Origin: Salipiger bermudensis HTCC2601
GTDB lineage: Bacteria; Pseudomonadota; Alphaproteobacteria; Rhodobacterales; Rhodobacteraceae
Direction: 5' to 3'
Length of the DNA: 56,265 bases
Assembly (NCBI RefSeq): GCF_000153725.1
Contig: NZ_DS022277.1
Span: 577,050-633,314 of the forward strand
The translations under genes and the position numbers were made by a program. Below, one piece after another: positions 29,426 to 38,776 of this stretch (its first letter is position 1; the number at the start of each line of letters is the position of its first letter). The notes beneath the pieces are model-generated. The model was not told where the DNA came from, made no database searches, and was given only the letters and a program-made list of their open reading frames with translations.

Positions 29426-31003
29426 TCACTCCGCGGTCTCGAATGCCGCGGCCTCGCGGTCGCGCAGGATCTTGCGGTTGACCTTGCCGGCGGGGGTCTT
29501 CGGCAGCTCGCTGACGAAGACGATCTGGCGGGGGTATTCGTGGCGGGCGAGCCGGGCGCGGACGTGGTCCTGGATGTCCTGCACCAGCGCGTCGGCCTCC
29601 GCGCCGGACGGGGGCGCGGCGTGCTTGAGAATGATGTGAGCCTTGACGACGAGGCCGCGCACCGGATCGGGCGCGCCGATCACGCCGCATTCGGCCACCG
29701 CTGGGTGGCTCAGGACGGCGTCCTCGACCTCGACCGCGCCGATGGTCCAGCCGGCCGAGATGATCACGTCATCGGCCCGACCGCCGTGGTAGAAATAGCC
29801 GTCCTCGTCGACCCGCCCGAGATCCTTGGTCGGGAACCACTGGCCGCGCTTCCTCACCATCAGCTCGCCGGTCTCGCCCGGCGCGGCGGGGCTGCCATCG
29901 GCGCGCTGCACCTCGACCTCGACCCCGGGCACCGCCTTGCCCATGGCGCCGTCGCGCACCTCGAGATCGTCGGCGCCGGGATAGTTGGCGATGATCACGC
30001 CGATCTCGGTGGTGCCATACATCGAGCGCACCTTGGTGCCGAAGACGCGTTCGACATAGGCGGCGGTCTCGCTGTCGATGGGCTCGCCGGTGAACGAGAG
30101 CTTGTCGAACTGGTAGGTGAAGCGCTCGGCCTGACCGGAATTGCGCATCATGCGGTAATGGGTGGCGGCGGCGGTGAGGTTGGTGATGCCGAAATCCTGC
30201 AGTGCCTTCAGCAACCGGACGGGATCGAACTTGCCGCTGAACGTGCCGGTCGAGACCCCCATGGCCAGCGGCGCCAGCGTGCCGTGCCAGAGCCCGTGGC
30301 CCCAGGCCGGCGAGGACGGGCAGAAGAAGCGGTCGCCGGGGCGGATGCCCGTGGCATAGAGCGCGGCGACCATCAGCGTGACGATCGACTGGTGCGAGTG
30401 CTGCACTGCCGCCGGCAGCGCGCGGGTGGTGCCCGAGGTGTATTGCAACACCGCGAGATCGCTGCCGGCGGTGTCCCAGTTGAAACGGGTGGGCAGAGCG
30501 TCGAGTCCCGACAGGAAGTCATCGTCGACGACGGTCACGTTCTGCGCGCCGCCCTCGATGGCCTCGGGCGCCTTCTCGGCATTGGTGAAGAAGATCTTCG
30601 GACGGCAATCGCCGACCCGCAAGCGGATGCCGTCTGGACCGAAGAGCGAGAACATCGGCACCGCCACCGCGCCGGCTTTGATCACCCCGAAGAGCGCGCA
30701 GTAGAAGGCCAGCGACGGCTCGATCATCACCGCGATGCGGTCGCCCTTCGCGACGCCCCTGCCGGCGAGGTAATGCGCGATCTGCGACGAGCGGCGTGAC
30801 AGCTCCTCGAAGGACATGACCTCGTCGCGCCCATCCGCATGGGCCACCCGCAGCGCCACCGCGTCGCCCTTCACGTGCCGGTCGATGCACTCGTGGGCGA
30901 TGTTGAAGCGCTCCCGCGTGCCGTCGAACAGCTCCCACAGCCGGTCCTTGGAGTAGTGCGTCTGGGCATCGGCGTAGGACGTGAAGTCCACAAGGCTGGT
31001 CAT
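29426..31003 (-). CDS. AMP-binding acyl-CoA synthetase
   Basis: 525 residues. The phosphate-binding loop reads QYTSGTTRALPAAVQH, a variant of the usual YTSGTTGxPK. The hinge region reads TKDLGRVDEDGYFYHGGRADDVI, and the C-terminal catalytic lysine lies in KTPAGKVNRK. It resembles medium-chain or benzoate-like CoA ligases: acid + ATP + CoA to acyl-CoA. ATG 31003 is chosen because AGGAGG lies upstream; the longer frame crosses the promoter. It is first gene of the minus-strand operon. Confidence 0.85.
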   Translation of the reverse strand: MTSLVDFTSYADAQTHYSKDRLWELFDGTRERFNIAHECIDRHVKGDAVALRVAHADGRDEVMSFEELSRRSSQIAHYLAGRGVAKGDRIAVMIEPSLAFYCALFGVIKAGAVAVPMFSLFGPDGIRLRVGDCRPKIFFTNAEKAPEAIEGGAQNVTVVDDDFLSGLDALPTRFNWDTAGSDLAVLQYTSGTTRALPAAVQHSHQSIVTLMVAALYATGIRPGDRFFCPSSPAWGHGLWHGTLAPLAMGVSTGTFSGKFDPVRLLKALQDFGITNLTAAATHYRMMRNSGQAERFTYQFDKLSFTGEPIDSETAAYVERVFGTKVRSMYGTTEIGVIIANYPGADDLEVRDGAMGKAVPGVEVEVQRADGSPAAPGETGELMVRKRGQWFPTKDLGRVDEDGYFYHGGRADDVIISAGWTIGAVEVEDAVLSHPAVAECGVIGAPDPVRGLVVKAHIILKHAAPPSGAEADALVQDIQDHVRARLARHEYPRQIVFVSELPKTPAGKVNRKILRDREAAAFETAE

Positions 31004-31144
31004 CTGGTCGTGCCTCCTAGGTCGCGGTCCGGGCTGGCTCAGGGCGCTGCGTCCGGTTCGTTGACAACGGTAGGGATCGCAGGCAATCATTGTCAATACG
31101 CTATTATTATTGTATAGAGGCAATGAAATCTGGCGAAACCGAGG
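31004..31144. promoter_or_regulatory. Divergent control region between CoA ligase and IclR regulator
   Basis: This 141-bp gap must hold promoters for both directions. TTGACA occurs at 31061-31066 (+) and, inverted, at 31091-31096 (-), followed by an AT-rich stretch to 31117. The TTGACA..TGTCAA pair is also an inverted repeat, so it may be a -35 region, an IclR site or both. I cannot choose from sequence alone. Confidence 0.4.
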
Positions 31145-31936
31145 ATGGACATGACCACGGAACAGGCATCATCAGGCAGCAAGCGGGCGGTTCCCGCAGT
31201 GACGCGCGCCCTTGCGATATTGAGGTTTCTGGCCCGTTCGGCCGAGCCTGTGGGGGTCAACCCGATGGCGCGCGAGCTCGAGCTGGTGCCAAGCACCTGC
31301 CTGCACATCCTGCGGGTGTTGCAGGACGAGGGGCTAGTGGATTTCGATTCGGCCACCAAGCGCTATTCGATCGGCGTGGGCATTTTGCCGCTCGCCCGCT
31401 CGGCGCTTCAGCGCAACACCTTCTCGGTGCTGATCCAGCCGAAGCTGTCGGAGCTGTCGCAGGCCTTCGGGGTCACCAGCATCGCCACGCAATTTGCTGA
31501 GCCGGCGCAGATGATCGTTGTGGCGCTGTCGCAATCGAACATGCCGTTCCGGCTTCAGGTCGACCTCGGCAGCCGCTTCCCGGCGCTGATCAGCGCCACC
31601 GGCCGTCTCTTCGCGGCGCATAACGTGCCCGACCCGGAGAGCCTGCGCGCCCGCTTCGACAAGCTGGTCTGGGACCATCCGCCAAGCTTCGAGCACTGGC
31701 TCGAAGAGGTGGCCGAGGCGCGCAGCCGCGGCTACGCTCTGGACCGGGGGAGCTATATCTCGGGGGTCACGGTGATCGCCGTGCCGGTGTTCGGGCCGGG
31801 CGGGCGGATGATCCGCTCGCTCGTCGCCATCGGGATCTCGGAGCGGCTGGAGGACCGCGAGATACCGAAGTTGGCGCAGGCCATGTGCGCCATGCGCGAC
31901 GAGGTCCAGGATTTGCAGATCGACGCAGGGAACTAG
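31145..31936 (+). CDS. IclR-family transcriptional regulator
   Basis: 263 residues. The winged HTH occupies about residues 15-70 (VTRALAILRFLARSAE; MARELELVPSTCLHILRVLQDEGLV) and is followed by the IclR effector domain. It is divergent from the ligase operon and upstream of a thioesterase and CoA-transferase, so it probably controls both units in response to an acid or acyl-CoA. ATG codons at 31145 and 31151 are both possible starts. Confidence 0.88.
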   Translation: MDMTTEQASSGSKRAVPAVTRALAILRFLARSAEPVGVNPMARELELVPSTCLHILRVLQDEGLVDFDSATKRYSIGVGILPLARSALQRNTFSVLIQPKLSELSQAFGVTSIATQFAEPAQMIVVALSQSNMPFRLQVDLGSRFPALISATGRLFAAHNVPDPESLRARFDKLVWDHPPSFEHWLEEVAEARSRGYALDRGSYISGVTVIAVPVFGPGGRMIRSLVAIGISERLEDREIPKLAQAMCAMRDEVQDLQIDAGN

Positions 31937-31949
31937 AAGGGGAGCAGAG

Positions 31950-32378
31950 ATGCGTGAGGAGGAGGTCAGTCCCGAGGGCTGGAAACCGATCAATGTCAAA
32001 GGGTTCATCAACGAGATCGGGCCGCTCTTGCGTCCGCTGGAGCGCGGCGAGGAGGCGGTCTACGCGATGCAGGCAGAGGCACGGCACCTGAACCCGCTCG
32101 GGCTGGTGCATGGCGGCGTGCTGACCAGCCTGCTCGATCAGGCGGTGGCGCTCGTCGCGTGGAACGCCTGCGACCGGCAGCCGACGGTCACGGTGCAGAT
32201 GGACACCCGGTTTCTCGGCGCGGCGCGCGCCGGGGATTTCCTCGCCACCCGCGCCAGCCTGCGCCATGCAACGCGCTCGCTGCTCTTCGTCGACGCTAGC
32301 GTGAGTGCCGGCGGAGCGCCGGTGGCGGCGGCCTCGGCGATCCTGAAACGCACAGCCAAGACGGGACAGAGCACATGA
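31950..32378 (+). CDS. PaaI-type acyl-CoA thioesterase
   Basis: 142 residues with a single hot-dog fold. The motif NPLGLVHGGVLTSLLDQA is the catalytic HGG(V/x) region of PaaI/DUF4442-like thioesterases. It could release CoA from dead-end intermediates of the surrounding pathway. AAGGGGAGCAG precedes the ATG, and its end overlaps the CoA-transferase start as ATGA. Confidence 0.82.
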   Translation: MREEEVSPEGWKPINVKGFINEIGPLLRPLERGEEAVYAMQAEARHLNPLGLVHGGVLTSLLDQAVALVAWNACDRQPTVTVQMDTRFLGAARAGDFLATRASLRHATRSLLFVDASVSAGGAPVAAASAILKRTAKTGQST

Positions 32379-33628
32379 CCGACAGCCAGACGCAGATGCG
32401 CCGGGGTCCGCTTGCCGGCATCCGTGTGCTCGATTTCTCGCGCATCCTTTCGGGGCCCTATGCCAGCATGGTGCTCGCCGATCTCGGAGCCGAGATCATC
32501 AAGATCGAGCCCATGGGCAACGGCGACGACACCCGGAACTTCCCGCCCTTCCAGGGCGGGCTGAGCCATTATTACATCGCGCTCAATCGCAGCAAGAAGA
32601 GCCTCGCGCTCGATCTCAAGTCCGAGGATGGCCTGCGCATCGCGCGCGAGCTTGCGGCGACCTGCGACATCGTGCTGGAGAACTTCCGCCCCGGCGTCAT
32701 GGATCGGCTGGGCCTCGGCTACGAGACCCTGCGCGACGGCCACGAGGCGCTGATCTACTGTTCGATCACCGGGTTCGGCGCGAACAGTCCGCACAGCGAC
32801 AAGCCCGCCTTCGATATCGTGGCGCAGGCGCTGTCCGGCGTCATGAGCGTCAACCGCGAGCCGGGGCAGGCACCGAACAAGCTCGGCATTCCACTGGGCG
32901 ACATGGCGGGCAGCATCTTCTCGCTCTTCGGGCTGCTCGCCGCTCTCCACGAACGCAACGCGACCGGGCAGGGGCGGCACGTCGAGGTGGCGATGCTCGA
33001 CAGCATGATCGCGCTGCAAGGCTACCTCTCGCAGATCTACTTCGTCAGCGGCGAGAGCCCGCAGCCCGTGGGCACCCAGCATCCCAGCATCGTGCCCTAT
33101 GGCTCCTATCCCACCGCCGACGGCCACGTCATCGTGGCCTGCCTGACTGAGCGCTTCTGGCACAATTTTGCCCGTTGCATCGGCCGGGCCGACCTGATCG
33201 ACGATCCGCGCTTTGCCGCCTACGAGGCACGTCTGGCGAACCGCGGCGCTCTCGAGCCGCTGATCCACGAGGCGATGGCGGGGGAGGGCACCGCCTACTG
33301 GCTCGAGCGGCTGACCGAGTTCGACGTGCCCAACGCTCCGATCCTGTCGATCGGCGAGGCGCTGGAGCAGGAGCACGTGGCGGCGCATGGGCTGATCGAG
33401 GAGGTCGACCACCCCGAGGCCGGCGCGCTGCGGCTGGTGCGCGGGCCGATCCTGTTCGACGGCGAGGGGGCCTCGCCTGCGACGCCGCCCTCGCTGCTGG
33501 GCGCGGACACGGCAGAGGTGCTGCGCGAGGGGCTGGGTTATAGCGACTCCCAGCTGCGCGCACTCGAGGCGCGTGGTGTGCTGTCCTGCGGCGTCACGCA
33601 GCCGGACCGCAAGCAAGAGGTGTCGTGA
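32375..33628 (+). CDS. CaiB/BaiF family (type III) CoA-transferase
   Basis: 417 residues. The N-terminus IRVLDFSRILSGPYASMVLADLGAEIIKIE is diagnostic. The expected catalytic Asp is probably D147 in PAFDIVAQALSG. It would move CoA between two acids, giving a second way besides the ligase to activate the substrate. It overlaps the thioesterase by 4 bp (ATGA), so the two are translationally coupled. Confidence 0.9.
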   Translation: MTDSQTQMRRGPLAGIRVLDFSRILSGPYASMVLADLGAEIIKIEPMGNGDDTRNFPPFQGGLSHYYIALNRSKKSLALDLKSEDGLRIARELAATCDIVLENFRPGVMDRLGLGYETLRDGHEALIYCSITGFGANSPHSDKPAFDIVAQALSGVMSVNREPGQAPNKLGIPLGDMAGSIFSLFGLLAALHERNATGQGRHVEVAMLDSMIALQGYLSQIYFVSGESPQPVGTQHPSIVPYGSYPTADGHVIVACLTERFWHNFARCIGRADLIDDPRFAAYEARLANRGALEPLIHEAMAGEGTAYWLERLTEFDVPNAPILSIGEALEQEHVAAHGLIEEVDHPEAGALRLVRGPILFDGEGASPATPPSLLGADTAEVLREGLGYSDSQLRALEARGVLSCGVTQPDRKQEVS

Positions 33629-33697
33629 CGCGCCGCCGCCCGGGCCCGCGCGGCTGATCCCGCCCAGGCGCATGTTGCAGCGTGCCTAGTGGCCGGG

Positions 33698-34870
33698 TCA
33701 CTCCGCCGGGCGGCGCTGCCGGGATGTGCGCCGGTTGACCCAGGCTTTCAGGCCGCGTTCGGCGGGGCGTTCGAAATAGATGAACAGCACCAGAGAGGCG
33801 ACGATGGCCAGCGCGAACGCCGCTGCCGCGACGAAGAGATCGCGGTGGGGCAGGTCGCCGATCAGCCGGTTGCAGATCCGGATCGCGGGCTGATGGATCA
33901 TGTAGAGCGCGAAGGACGCCTCTCCGAGCAGCACCATCGCCCGCCCCGACAGGATGCGGCAAAGCGCCGGGGCGCGGTCGAGATGGACATAGAGCAGCAG
34001 TGTCACCACCGGCAGGAAGAACAGCGACATGCGCACCGCCTCGGGGATGCGGTCGGCCACGAACATCGCTGCGAAGAGCAGCGCCCAGGCAAGCGGCAGC
34101 GCGCTCCGTGGCAGGCGCAGCCCCCGTTGCCAGACATCGTAGAGGGCCATGCCGGCGAGGAACTCGAGCAGGCGAAACCCCGGGAAGATGTAGAACACCC
34201 AGTGTCCCACGGTGCGCTCTCCGACGAGGATGACGCTGTTGTAATGCGTGACCGCATAGGCCGCGCAGGCCGCAACGGTCATTGTCAGAAGCGCGGTCAG
34301 CAGCCAGCGCCTCGGGGCGGCGACAAAACAGAGCGGAAAGAAGCACAGGTAAAAGAACATCTCGTTCGAAAGCGACCATGACGGCGCGTTGAGCGAGAGG
34401 TAGTAGGTCGAATCCGGCACCCAGGATTGCAGGAAACTGAGATTGAGCAGCGCCACCGGGGCGGTGAGGTTGTTGCGCCAGATCCCGACCAGCACATAGG
34501 GCAGTGCGGTGGCGAGGTGCAGAGGGGAGAGCCGCGCGAGGCGCAGCGCCATGAAGCGGCCGTAGGTCATGTCACCGCAGGTGATGCGGGTGGCGTAGGA
34601 GTGCGACAGCACGAAGCCCGACAGCACGAAGAAGAACGAGACCCCGACAAAGCCCTGCGCGAGCATCGTCTGAAGCCAGTCTGGCGCCGAGGGCCATGGC
34701 ACGTGACTGAGAAAGACCAGCAGGGCCGCGATGAAGCGCAGGCCGGTCAGCTGGTCGAGCCGGGTCACGTCGCCGTTGGACATCAGACAGGCCGACGACA
34801 GGGAGGCCGGGTGGCACGCCGCGAGGGGCGCGGCGGCGGCCGGTCGAGGGGGCAGGGAGGCTGACGCCAT
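33698..34870 (-). CDS. Acyltransferase family 3 membrane protein (OafA/YrhL-like)
   Basis: About 390 residues with roughly ten membrane segments. The N-terminal LTGLRFIAALLVFLSHVPWP and FFFVLSGFVLSHSY are the family landmarks, with the conserved catalytic His in SHV. It would O-acylate a surface sugar. The start is uncertain: ATG 34870 has GGAAGA upstream, while 34894 and 34783 (MSNGDVTRLDQ) are alternatives. It follows the glycosyltransferase on the same strand and probably acts on the same glycan. Confidence 0.82.
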   Translation of the reverse strand: MASASLPPRPAAAAPLAACHPASLSSACLMSNGDVTRLDQLTGLRFIAALLVFLSHVPWPSAPDWLQTMLAQGFVGVSFFFVLSGFVLSHSYATRITCGDMTYGRFMALRLARLSPLHLATALPYVLVGIWRNNLTAPVALLNLSFLQSWVPDSTYYLSLNAPSWSLSNEMFFYLCFFPLCFVAAPRRWLLTALLTMTVAACAAYAVTHYNSVILVGERTVGHWVFYIFPGFRLLEFLAGMALYDVWQRGLRLPRSALPLAWALLFAAMFVADRIPEAVRMSLFFLPVVTLLLYVHLDRAPALCRILSGRAMVLLGEASFALYMIHQPAIRICNRLIGDLPHRDLFVAAAAFALAIVASLVLFIYFERPAERGLKAWVNRRTSRQRRPAE

Positions 34871-34941
34871 ATCCGTCTTCCAGGAGTGGCGCATGCGCCA
34901 GGGGGCCGCCGCGCCATCGTCCGACGCGGTGGTTCATGAGC

Positions 34942-34961
34942 GGAGCGCCGGGGGGCGCTCC
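34942..34961 (-). other. Hairpin after the glycosyltransferase gene
   Basis: GGAGCGCC-GGGG-GGCGCTCC, an 8-bp perfect stem, lies 27 bp past the stop codon. There is no T run, so termination is doubtful. Confidence 0.4.
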
Positions 34962-34987
34962 TGCCCGGGAAAGCCGGACGACCGGCG

Positions 34988-36721
34988 TTAACTTTCGGCG
35001 ACTGTTCCATGCTGCGGACACCGGAAGATGCTGACATCGCGTTCGAGATACAGGGGCTTGCGGGCGCTGAACTCGGCATCGAGCACGCAGCGCGCCTCCA
35101 TGTCCGCAAAGAAGCCCCGCATCAGATCAGAAGGCACTTCGTCGCGCATGTACGGCAGGTTCTTGACGACGAAGACCGAGAAACCCTGATCAAGCCAGTA
35201 ATCGAGCTGCCACTCCTCGCGCTGCGGTGGCCAGGCGTGGGCCTGGACCACGTAATCTTCAGCGTCCTCGTCGACGCCTTCGAGGCCATACATCACCGTC
35301 GGCATCCCGATGTAAAACACCGCGCCGGGCACGTTCTCGCGCACGAGGCGCTCTTCGCTGAGCTCGGGCATCACCACGTCGTATTTCGCCGCCAGCCGGT
35401 CCCAGCGCGCGTGCTCCATGGCCTGCGCCTCCATGCGCTTGGGCAGGTTGGTCTCGAGCATGGTCATGATGCGCTCATCGGCGTAATCACGCGCGATGCG
35501 GGTGTCGACCTCCTCGCGGATCGCGGGGGCGTTGGCCTGCCGCAGCGGGATCGCGGCGTTCGAGGCGCTGAGCACGAGTCCAACCGCCAGCGCCGCCGTG
35601 GCGCCAAAGCGCAGCACCGGCTGCGGCGCGGCGCTGAGCCCTGCGAGCGCCAGCGCGGCGAGCAGCGCAAGGCCGGCGAAATTGGCGATCCAGAGATGCT
35701 CGGGCTGGCGCGATCCCACCAGCAGCGCCGTGCCGACTGTGGCCAGCACCAGTGCGATCCAGACCACGATGAGCAGCGGTTTGTGGTCGAGCCTGACGCC
35801 CGGCAGCAGCAACGCCAGCGGGGCCAGCAGCGCTGCGACCAGCCAGACCGGGTTGAGCCCCAGCACCGGCGTTGCGAGCCGGTCGAGCAGGGTCACAAGA
35901 CCCACCGTGCGGTCTGCGTCGCCGGTGACCGACATCACCGCCTGGATCTTCTGGAACTCGAGGAAGCTGGCGAAATCGAGCACCAGGCCGATATTGAGGA
36001 TCGGCCATGCGATCGCGGCGGTCAGCAGGATGCGCCCGACCGAGGCGGCACAGGCCCGGCCGCCCTCGCTCCGGGCGATCAGGAGCCAGTATCCCAGCGC
36101 CAGCGGCGCGAGGATCAGGACGCCGGATTGCTTGAAACTGACGGTCAGCACCGCCATCAGCGCCACGATCACGTCCCAGCGCCCCGGGCGCGGGGTGTCG
36201 AAACGCACCAGAGTGGCCCAGATCGTCGCGATCAGGGCGGAGGCCAGCGCCACGTCGCCCTTGGCGATGTTCGACATGAAGACCCCGAGAGGAAAGAGCG
36301 CCCCAACCAACCCGACCGCGAAGGCGCGGTCGCGGGCAAGCCCGGAGTGACGGGCAATGCCGTAGAACAGCGGCGCGAGCAGCGCGCCGGTGGCGGCGGT
36401 CAGCAGCCGTGCGGTGACATAGAACGGCGTCGCATCCTCGAAATACTGGGCGCGGAATCCGCTCGGACCCGACCACCAGTCAAGCACCTGCCCGAGGCCG
36501 AACAGCCCGGCCAATCCGATGGCGTTGAGGTAGTTGATCAGGGGCGGATAGAAATGCTGCTCGGGCACCAGTTGCCCGGTGAGCACCTTCGCCGCCTCGT
36601 TGATGCGTTCGTCGCCGTGGAAATAGCCGTAATCCGCTCCAACCGCCCGCAGCAGAAATGCAACGGTGAAAAGAACGAGAACCGACACAGTTCCGACCCA
36701 CTTCTGGCCCGTTATACTCAT
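34988..36721 (-). CDS. GT39-like (ArnT/PMT-type) polyprenyl-phosphate-dependent glycosyltransferase
   Basis: About 577 residues. The many membrane segments in the N-terminal two thirds and a soluble periplasmic C-terminal domain give the GT-C layout. An acidic motif in the first periplasmic loop (YFHGDERINEA) corresponds to the catalytic DE of the PMT/ArnT family. It would transfer a sugar from a polyprenyl-phosphate carrier on the periplasmic side. ATG 36721 has AGGGA eight bases upstream; 36727 and 36763 are alternatives. It is divergent from a HAD-UbiA gene that could make the lipid-linked donor. Confidence 0.75.
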   Translation of the reverse strand: MSITGQKWVGTVSVLVLFTVAFLLRAVGADYGYFHGDERINEAAKVLTGQLVPEQHFYPPLINYLNAIGLAGLFGLGQVLDWWSGPSGFRAQYFEDATPFYVTARLLTAATGALLAPLFYGIARHSGLARDRAFAVGLVGALFPLGVFMSNIAKGDVALASALIATIWATLVRFDTPRPGRWDVIVALMAVLTVSFKQSGVLILAPLALGYWLLIARSEGGRACAASVGRILLTAAIAWPILNIGLVLDFASFLEFQKIQAVMSVTGDADRTVGLVTLLDRLATPVLGLNPVWLVAALLAPLALLLPGVRLDHKPLLIVVWIALVLATVGTALLVGSRQPEHLWIANFAGLALLAALALAGLSAAPQPVLRFGATAALAVGLVLSASNAAIPLRQANAPAIREEVDTRIARDYADERIMTMLETNLPKRMEAQAMEHARWDRLAAKYDVVMPELSEERLVRENVPGAVFYIGMPTVMYGLEGVDEDAEDYVVQAHAWPPQREEWQLDYWLDQGFSVFVVKNLPYMRDEVPSDLMRGFFADMEARCVLDAEFSARKPLYLERDVSIFRCPQHGTVAES

Positions 36722-36862
36722 ACCCATGATCCCTGGCCCTACCTGGGACCAGTCAAATACCACAGAGCCTCAATTCGAAACAGTTTTTGTATGTATTGTC
36801 CCGAGACGCGCACGAATGGCCAAGGCCAGATCGGACTGTACCGGGGAACAGGGGGAAACCCG

Positions 36863-38347
36863 ATGAACGCTGCGCTCCCGTCTCAGGCTTCCGCGTCGCC
36901 CGGTGCCGACACGCCGCTCTATGTCGATCTCGACGGGACGCTCATCCGCACCGATGCCGCGCAGGAGCTTCTGATCGAGTCGCTGAAGACACCGTCGCGT
37001 TGGACGGGCATCCTTCGCGCCGCGCGACAGGACGGACGATCCGGGATCAAGCACGCGCTCTGGGACGAGGCGGGGTTCCGGGCCGAGCTGCTACCCTACA
37101 ACGACGACGTGCTGTCCTATCTGCGGCAGGCCCGCGAGCAGGGCCGCCGGGTGATCCTTGCCACCGCCGCCGACCGCCGCGTTGCCGAGGCCGTCTCCGC
37201 GCATCTCGCGCTCTTCGATGGCATTCTGGCCTCGGAGCCGGGCAACAACCTCAAGGGTGCCGCCAAGCTCGAGGTGATCCGGGCCGACGCCGGCGGCGAG
37301 CCCTTCGAATATCTCGGTGACAGCCGCGCCGACATCCCGATCTGGGAGGCCGCCGGCTGGGCGGGCTTCGTGGCGCCTTCTGGCGCCGTGGAAGAAGCGC
37401 GGCGCCGGACCGGAGACAGGGCAACGCTGGTCTCTGAGGGCAACGGCTCGCTGGTGCGCGGTCTATGGAAGGCGATGCGGCCGCATCAATGGTCCAAGAA
37501 CGTGCTGGTCTTCGTGCCGCTTCTGCTGTCGCACCAGTACGGTCATGCGGGGATGCTGCTCGCGGCGCTGATGGCCTTCGTCTGCGTCTCGATCCTCGCT
37601 TCGTCGGTCTACCTCGCCAACGATCTCGTCGATATCGAGGCCGATCGCCGCCATCGCACCAAGCGCAACCGCCCCTTCGCCTCGGGCGCGGTGTTGCCGG
37701 TTGAGGGGGCGGGGGCCGCGCTTGGGCTGGCCACGCTGGCGCTGCTTCTGGCCTTCGCCACGCTGCCGCCGAAATTCGGCGCAATCCTGCTGGTCTACCT
37801 CGCGATGACCACCGCCTATTCCTTCGTTCTGAAGCGCTTCTCGACCATCGACACCATCGTTCTGGGGATGCTCTACACGTTGCGCATCGTCGCCGGAGCG
37901 GCGGCCTGCGGCATCGCCGTCAGCTCGTGGCTGCTGACCTTCTCGCTGTTCTTCTTCGTCAGCCTCGCCTATCTCAAGCGCGCCATCGAGCTCGAGAGGG
38001 TGGAGGAGGCGACCAAGCTGCCGAGCCGCAACTACTGGGGCGCCGAGCTCTCGACGGTGCGTGCCTTTGGCATCGCCAATGCGGCGGCGGCGATGCTGAC
38101 GCTGGCGCAGTACATGTCGAGCGCCACCGCCAGCCAGACCTATGGTGCCGCCGACCTGCTCTGGCTGGTGCTGCCGCTGATGATGTTCTGGATCTACCGC
38201 ACTTGGATGTGGGCCTGCCGGGGCAAGATCGGCGACGACCCGGTGATCTTCGCGGTCACCGACCGGATCAGCCAGCTGACCCTTGCCACCACCGTGCTGC
38301 TGGTGGTCGCCGCGCGCTACCTGACCATGGAGCCCATGATTCAATGA
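36863..38347 (+). CDS. HAD phosphatase-UbiA prenyltransferase fusion (polyprenyl-phosphate phosphoribosyltransferase type)
   Basis: 494 residues. The N-terminal third is a HAD hydrolase with the nucleophile motif DLDGT (about residue 24) and the metal-binding LGDSRADIPIW. The rest is a UbiA-type membrane prenyltransferase with MRPHQWSKN and the Mg-pyrophosphate motif NDLVDIEADRRHRTKRNRPFASG. In decaprenyl-phosphoribose synthesis a UbiA enzyme adds 5-phosphoribose to polyprenyl phosphate and a phosphatase then removes the phosphate. This fusion could do both. AGGGGGA precedes ATG 36863. It overlaps the next gene by 4 bp. Confidence 0.85.
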   Translation: MNAALPSQASASPGADTPLYVDLDGTLIRTDAAQELLIESLKTPSRWTGILRAARQDGRSGIKHALWDEAGFRAELLPYNDDVLSYLRQAREQGRRVILATAADRRVAEAVSAHLALFDGILASEPGNNLKGAAKLEVIRADAGGEPFEYLGDSRADIPIWEAAGWAGFVAPSGAVEEARRRTGDRATLVSEGNGSLVRGLWKAMRPHQWSKNVLVFVPLLLSHQYGHAGMLLAALMAFVCVSILASSVYLANDLVDIEADRRHRTKRNRPFASGAVLPVEGAGAALGLATLALLLAFATLPPKFGAILLVYLAMTTAYSFVLKRFSTIDTIVLGMLYTLRIVAGAAACGIAVSSWLLTFSLFFFVSLAYLKRAIELERVEEATKLPSRNYWGAELSTVRAFGIANAAAAMLTLAQYMSSATASQTYGAADLLWLVLPLMMFWIYRTWMWACRGKIGDDPVIFAVTDRISQLTLATTVLLVVAARYLTMEPMIQ

Positions 38348-38718
38348 CGTTTCTCGGTTTCGCTCTGATCTTCGTCTCGGTTGCGCTGTCGGCGCTCGGG
38401 CAGACCTGTTTCAAGGCCGGCGTGACCCGCGTGAGCTTCGCCGACGGCGCCGGCGTGCTGGGCAAGGCGGCGGCGCTGCTGTTCTCGCCGTGGGTGTTGG
38501 GCGGGCTGGCGTTCTACGGCATCGGCACGGTGCTCTGGCTCTTCGCGCTGCGGCGGGTGGATCTTTCGCTGGCCTATCCCTTCGTGTCGATGAGTTTCGT
38601 CATGGTGGTGGGGGCCGGCGTGGTGTTCCTCGGCGAGGCGCTGACGCTGCCAAAGCTGCTGGGATTGTGCCTGATCATCGCGGGGCTCTGCGTCATGGCG
38701 CTGGACGGGGTGCGCTGA
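38344..38718 (+). CDS. Small multidrug-resistance/EamA-like membrane protein (possible lipid-sugar flippase)
   Basis: 124 residues with four membrane segments, the size and pattern of SMR/ArnE-ArnF proteins (ALGQTCFKAGV near the start, LSLAYPFVSMSFVMVVGAG in segment 3). It starts at ATG 38344 inside the previous stop (ATGA), so it is coupled to the HAD-UbiA gene. A likely role is flipping the polyprenyl-phosphate sugar across the inner membrane, as ArnEF does for aminoarabinose. Confidence 0.75.
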   Translation: MTFLGFALIFVSVALSALGQTCFKAGVTRVSFADGAGVLGKAAALLFSPWVLGGLAFYGIGTVLWLFALRRVDLSLAYPFVSMSFVMVVGAGVVFLGEALTLPKLLGLCLIIAGLCVMALDGVR

Positions 38719-38776
38719 ACGGCAACGCCCTGAGACGGGCGCCCTGAACCGACCGTCGCGACAGGCCGGGAGCTTG

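Noticed and set aside
35009-36862. Upstream extension of the HAD-UbiA frame
   Set aside because: It lies antisense to the GT39-like gene and is Arg/Gln/His-rich. The ATG at 36863 has a ribosome site and begins just before the HAD motif.
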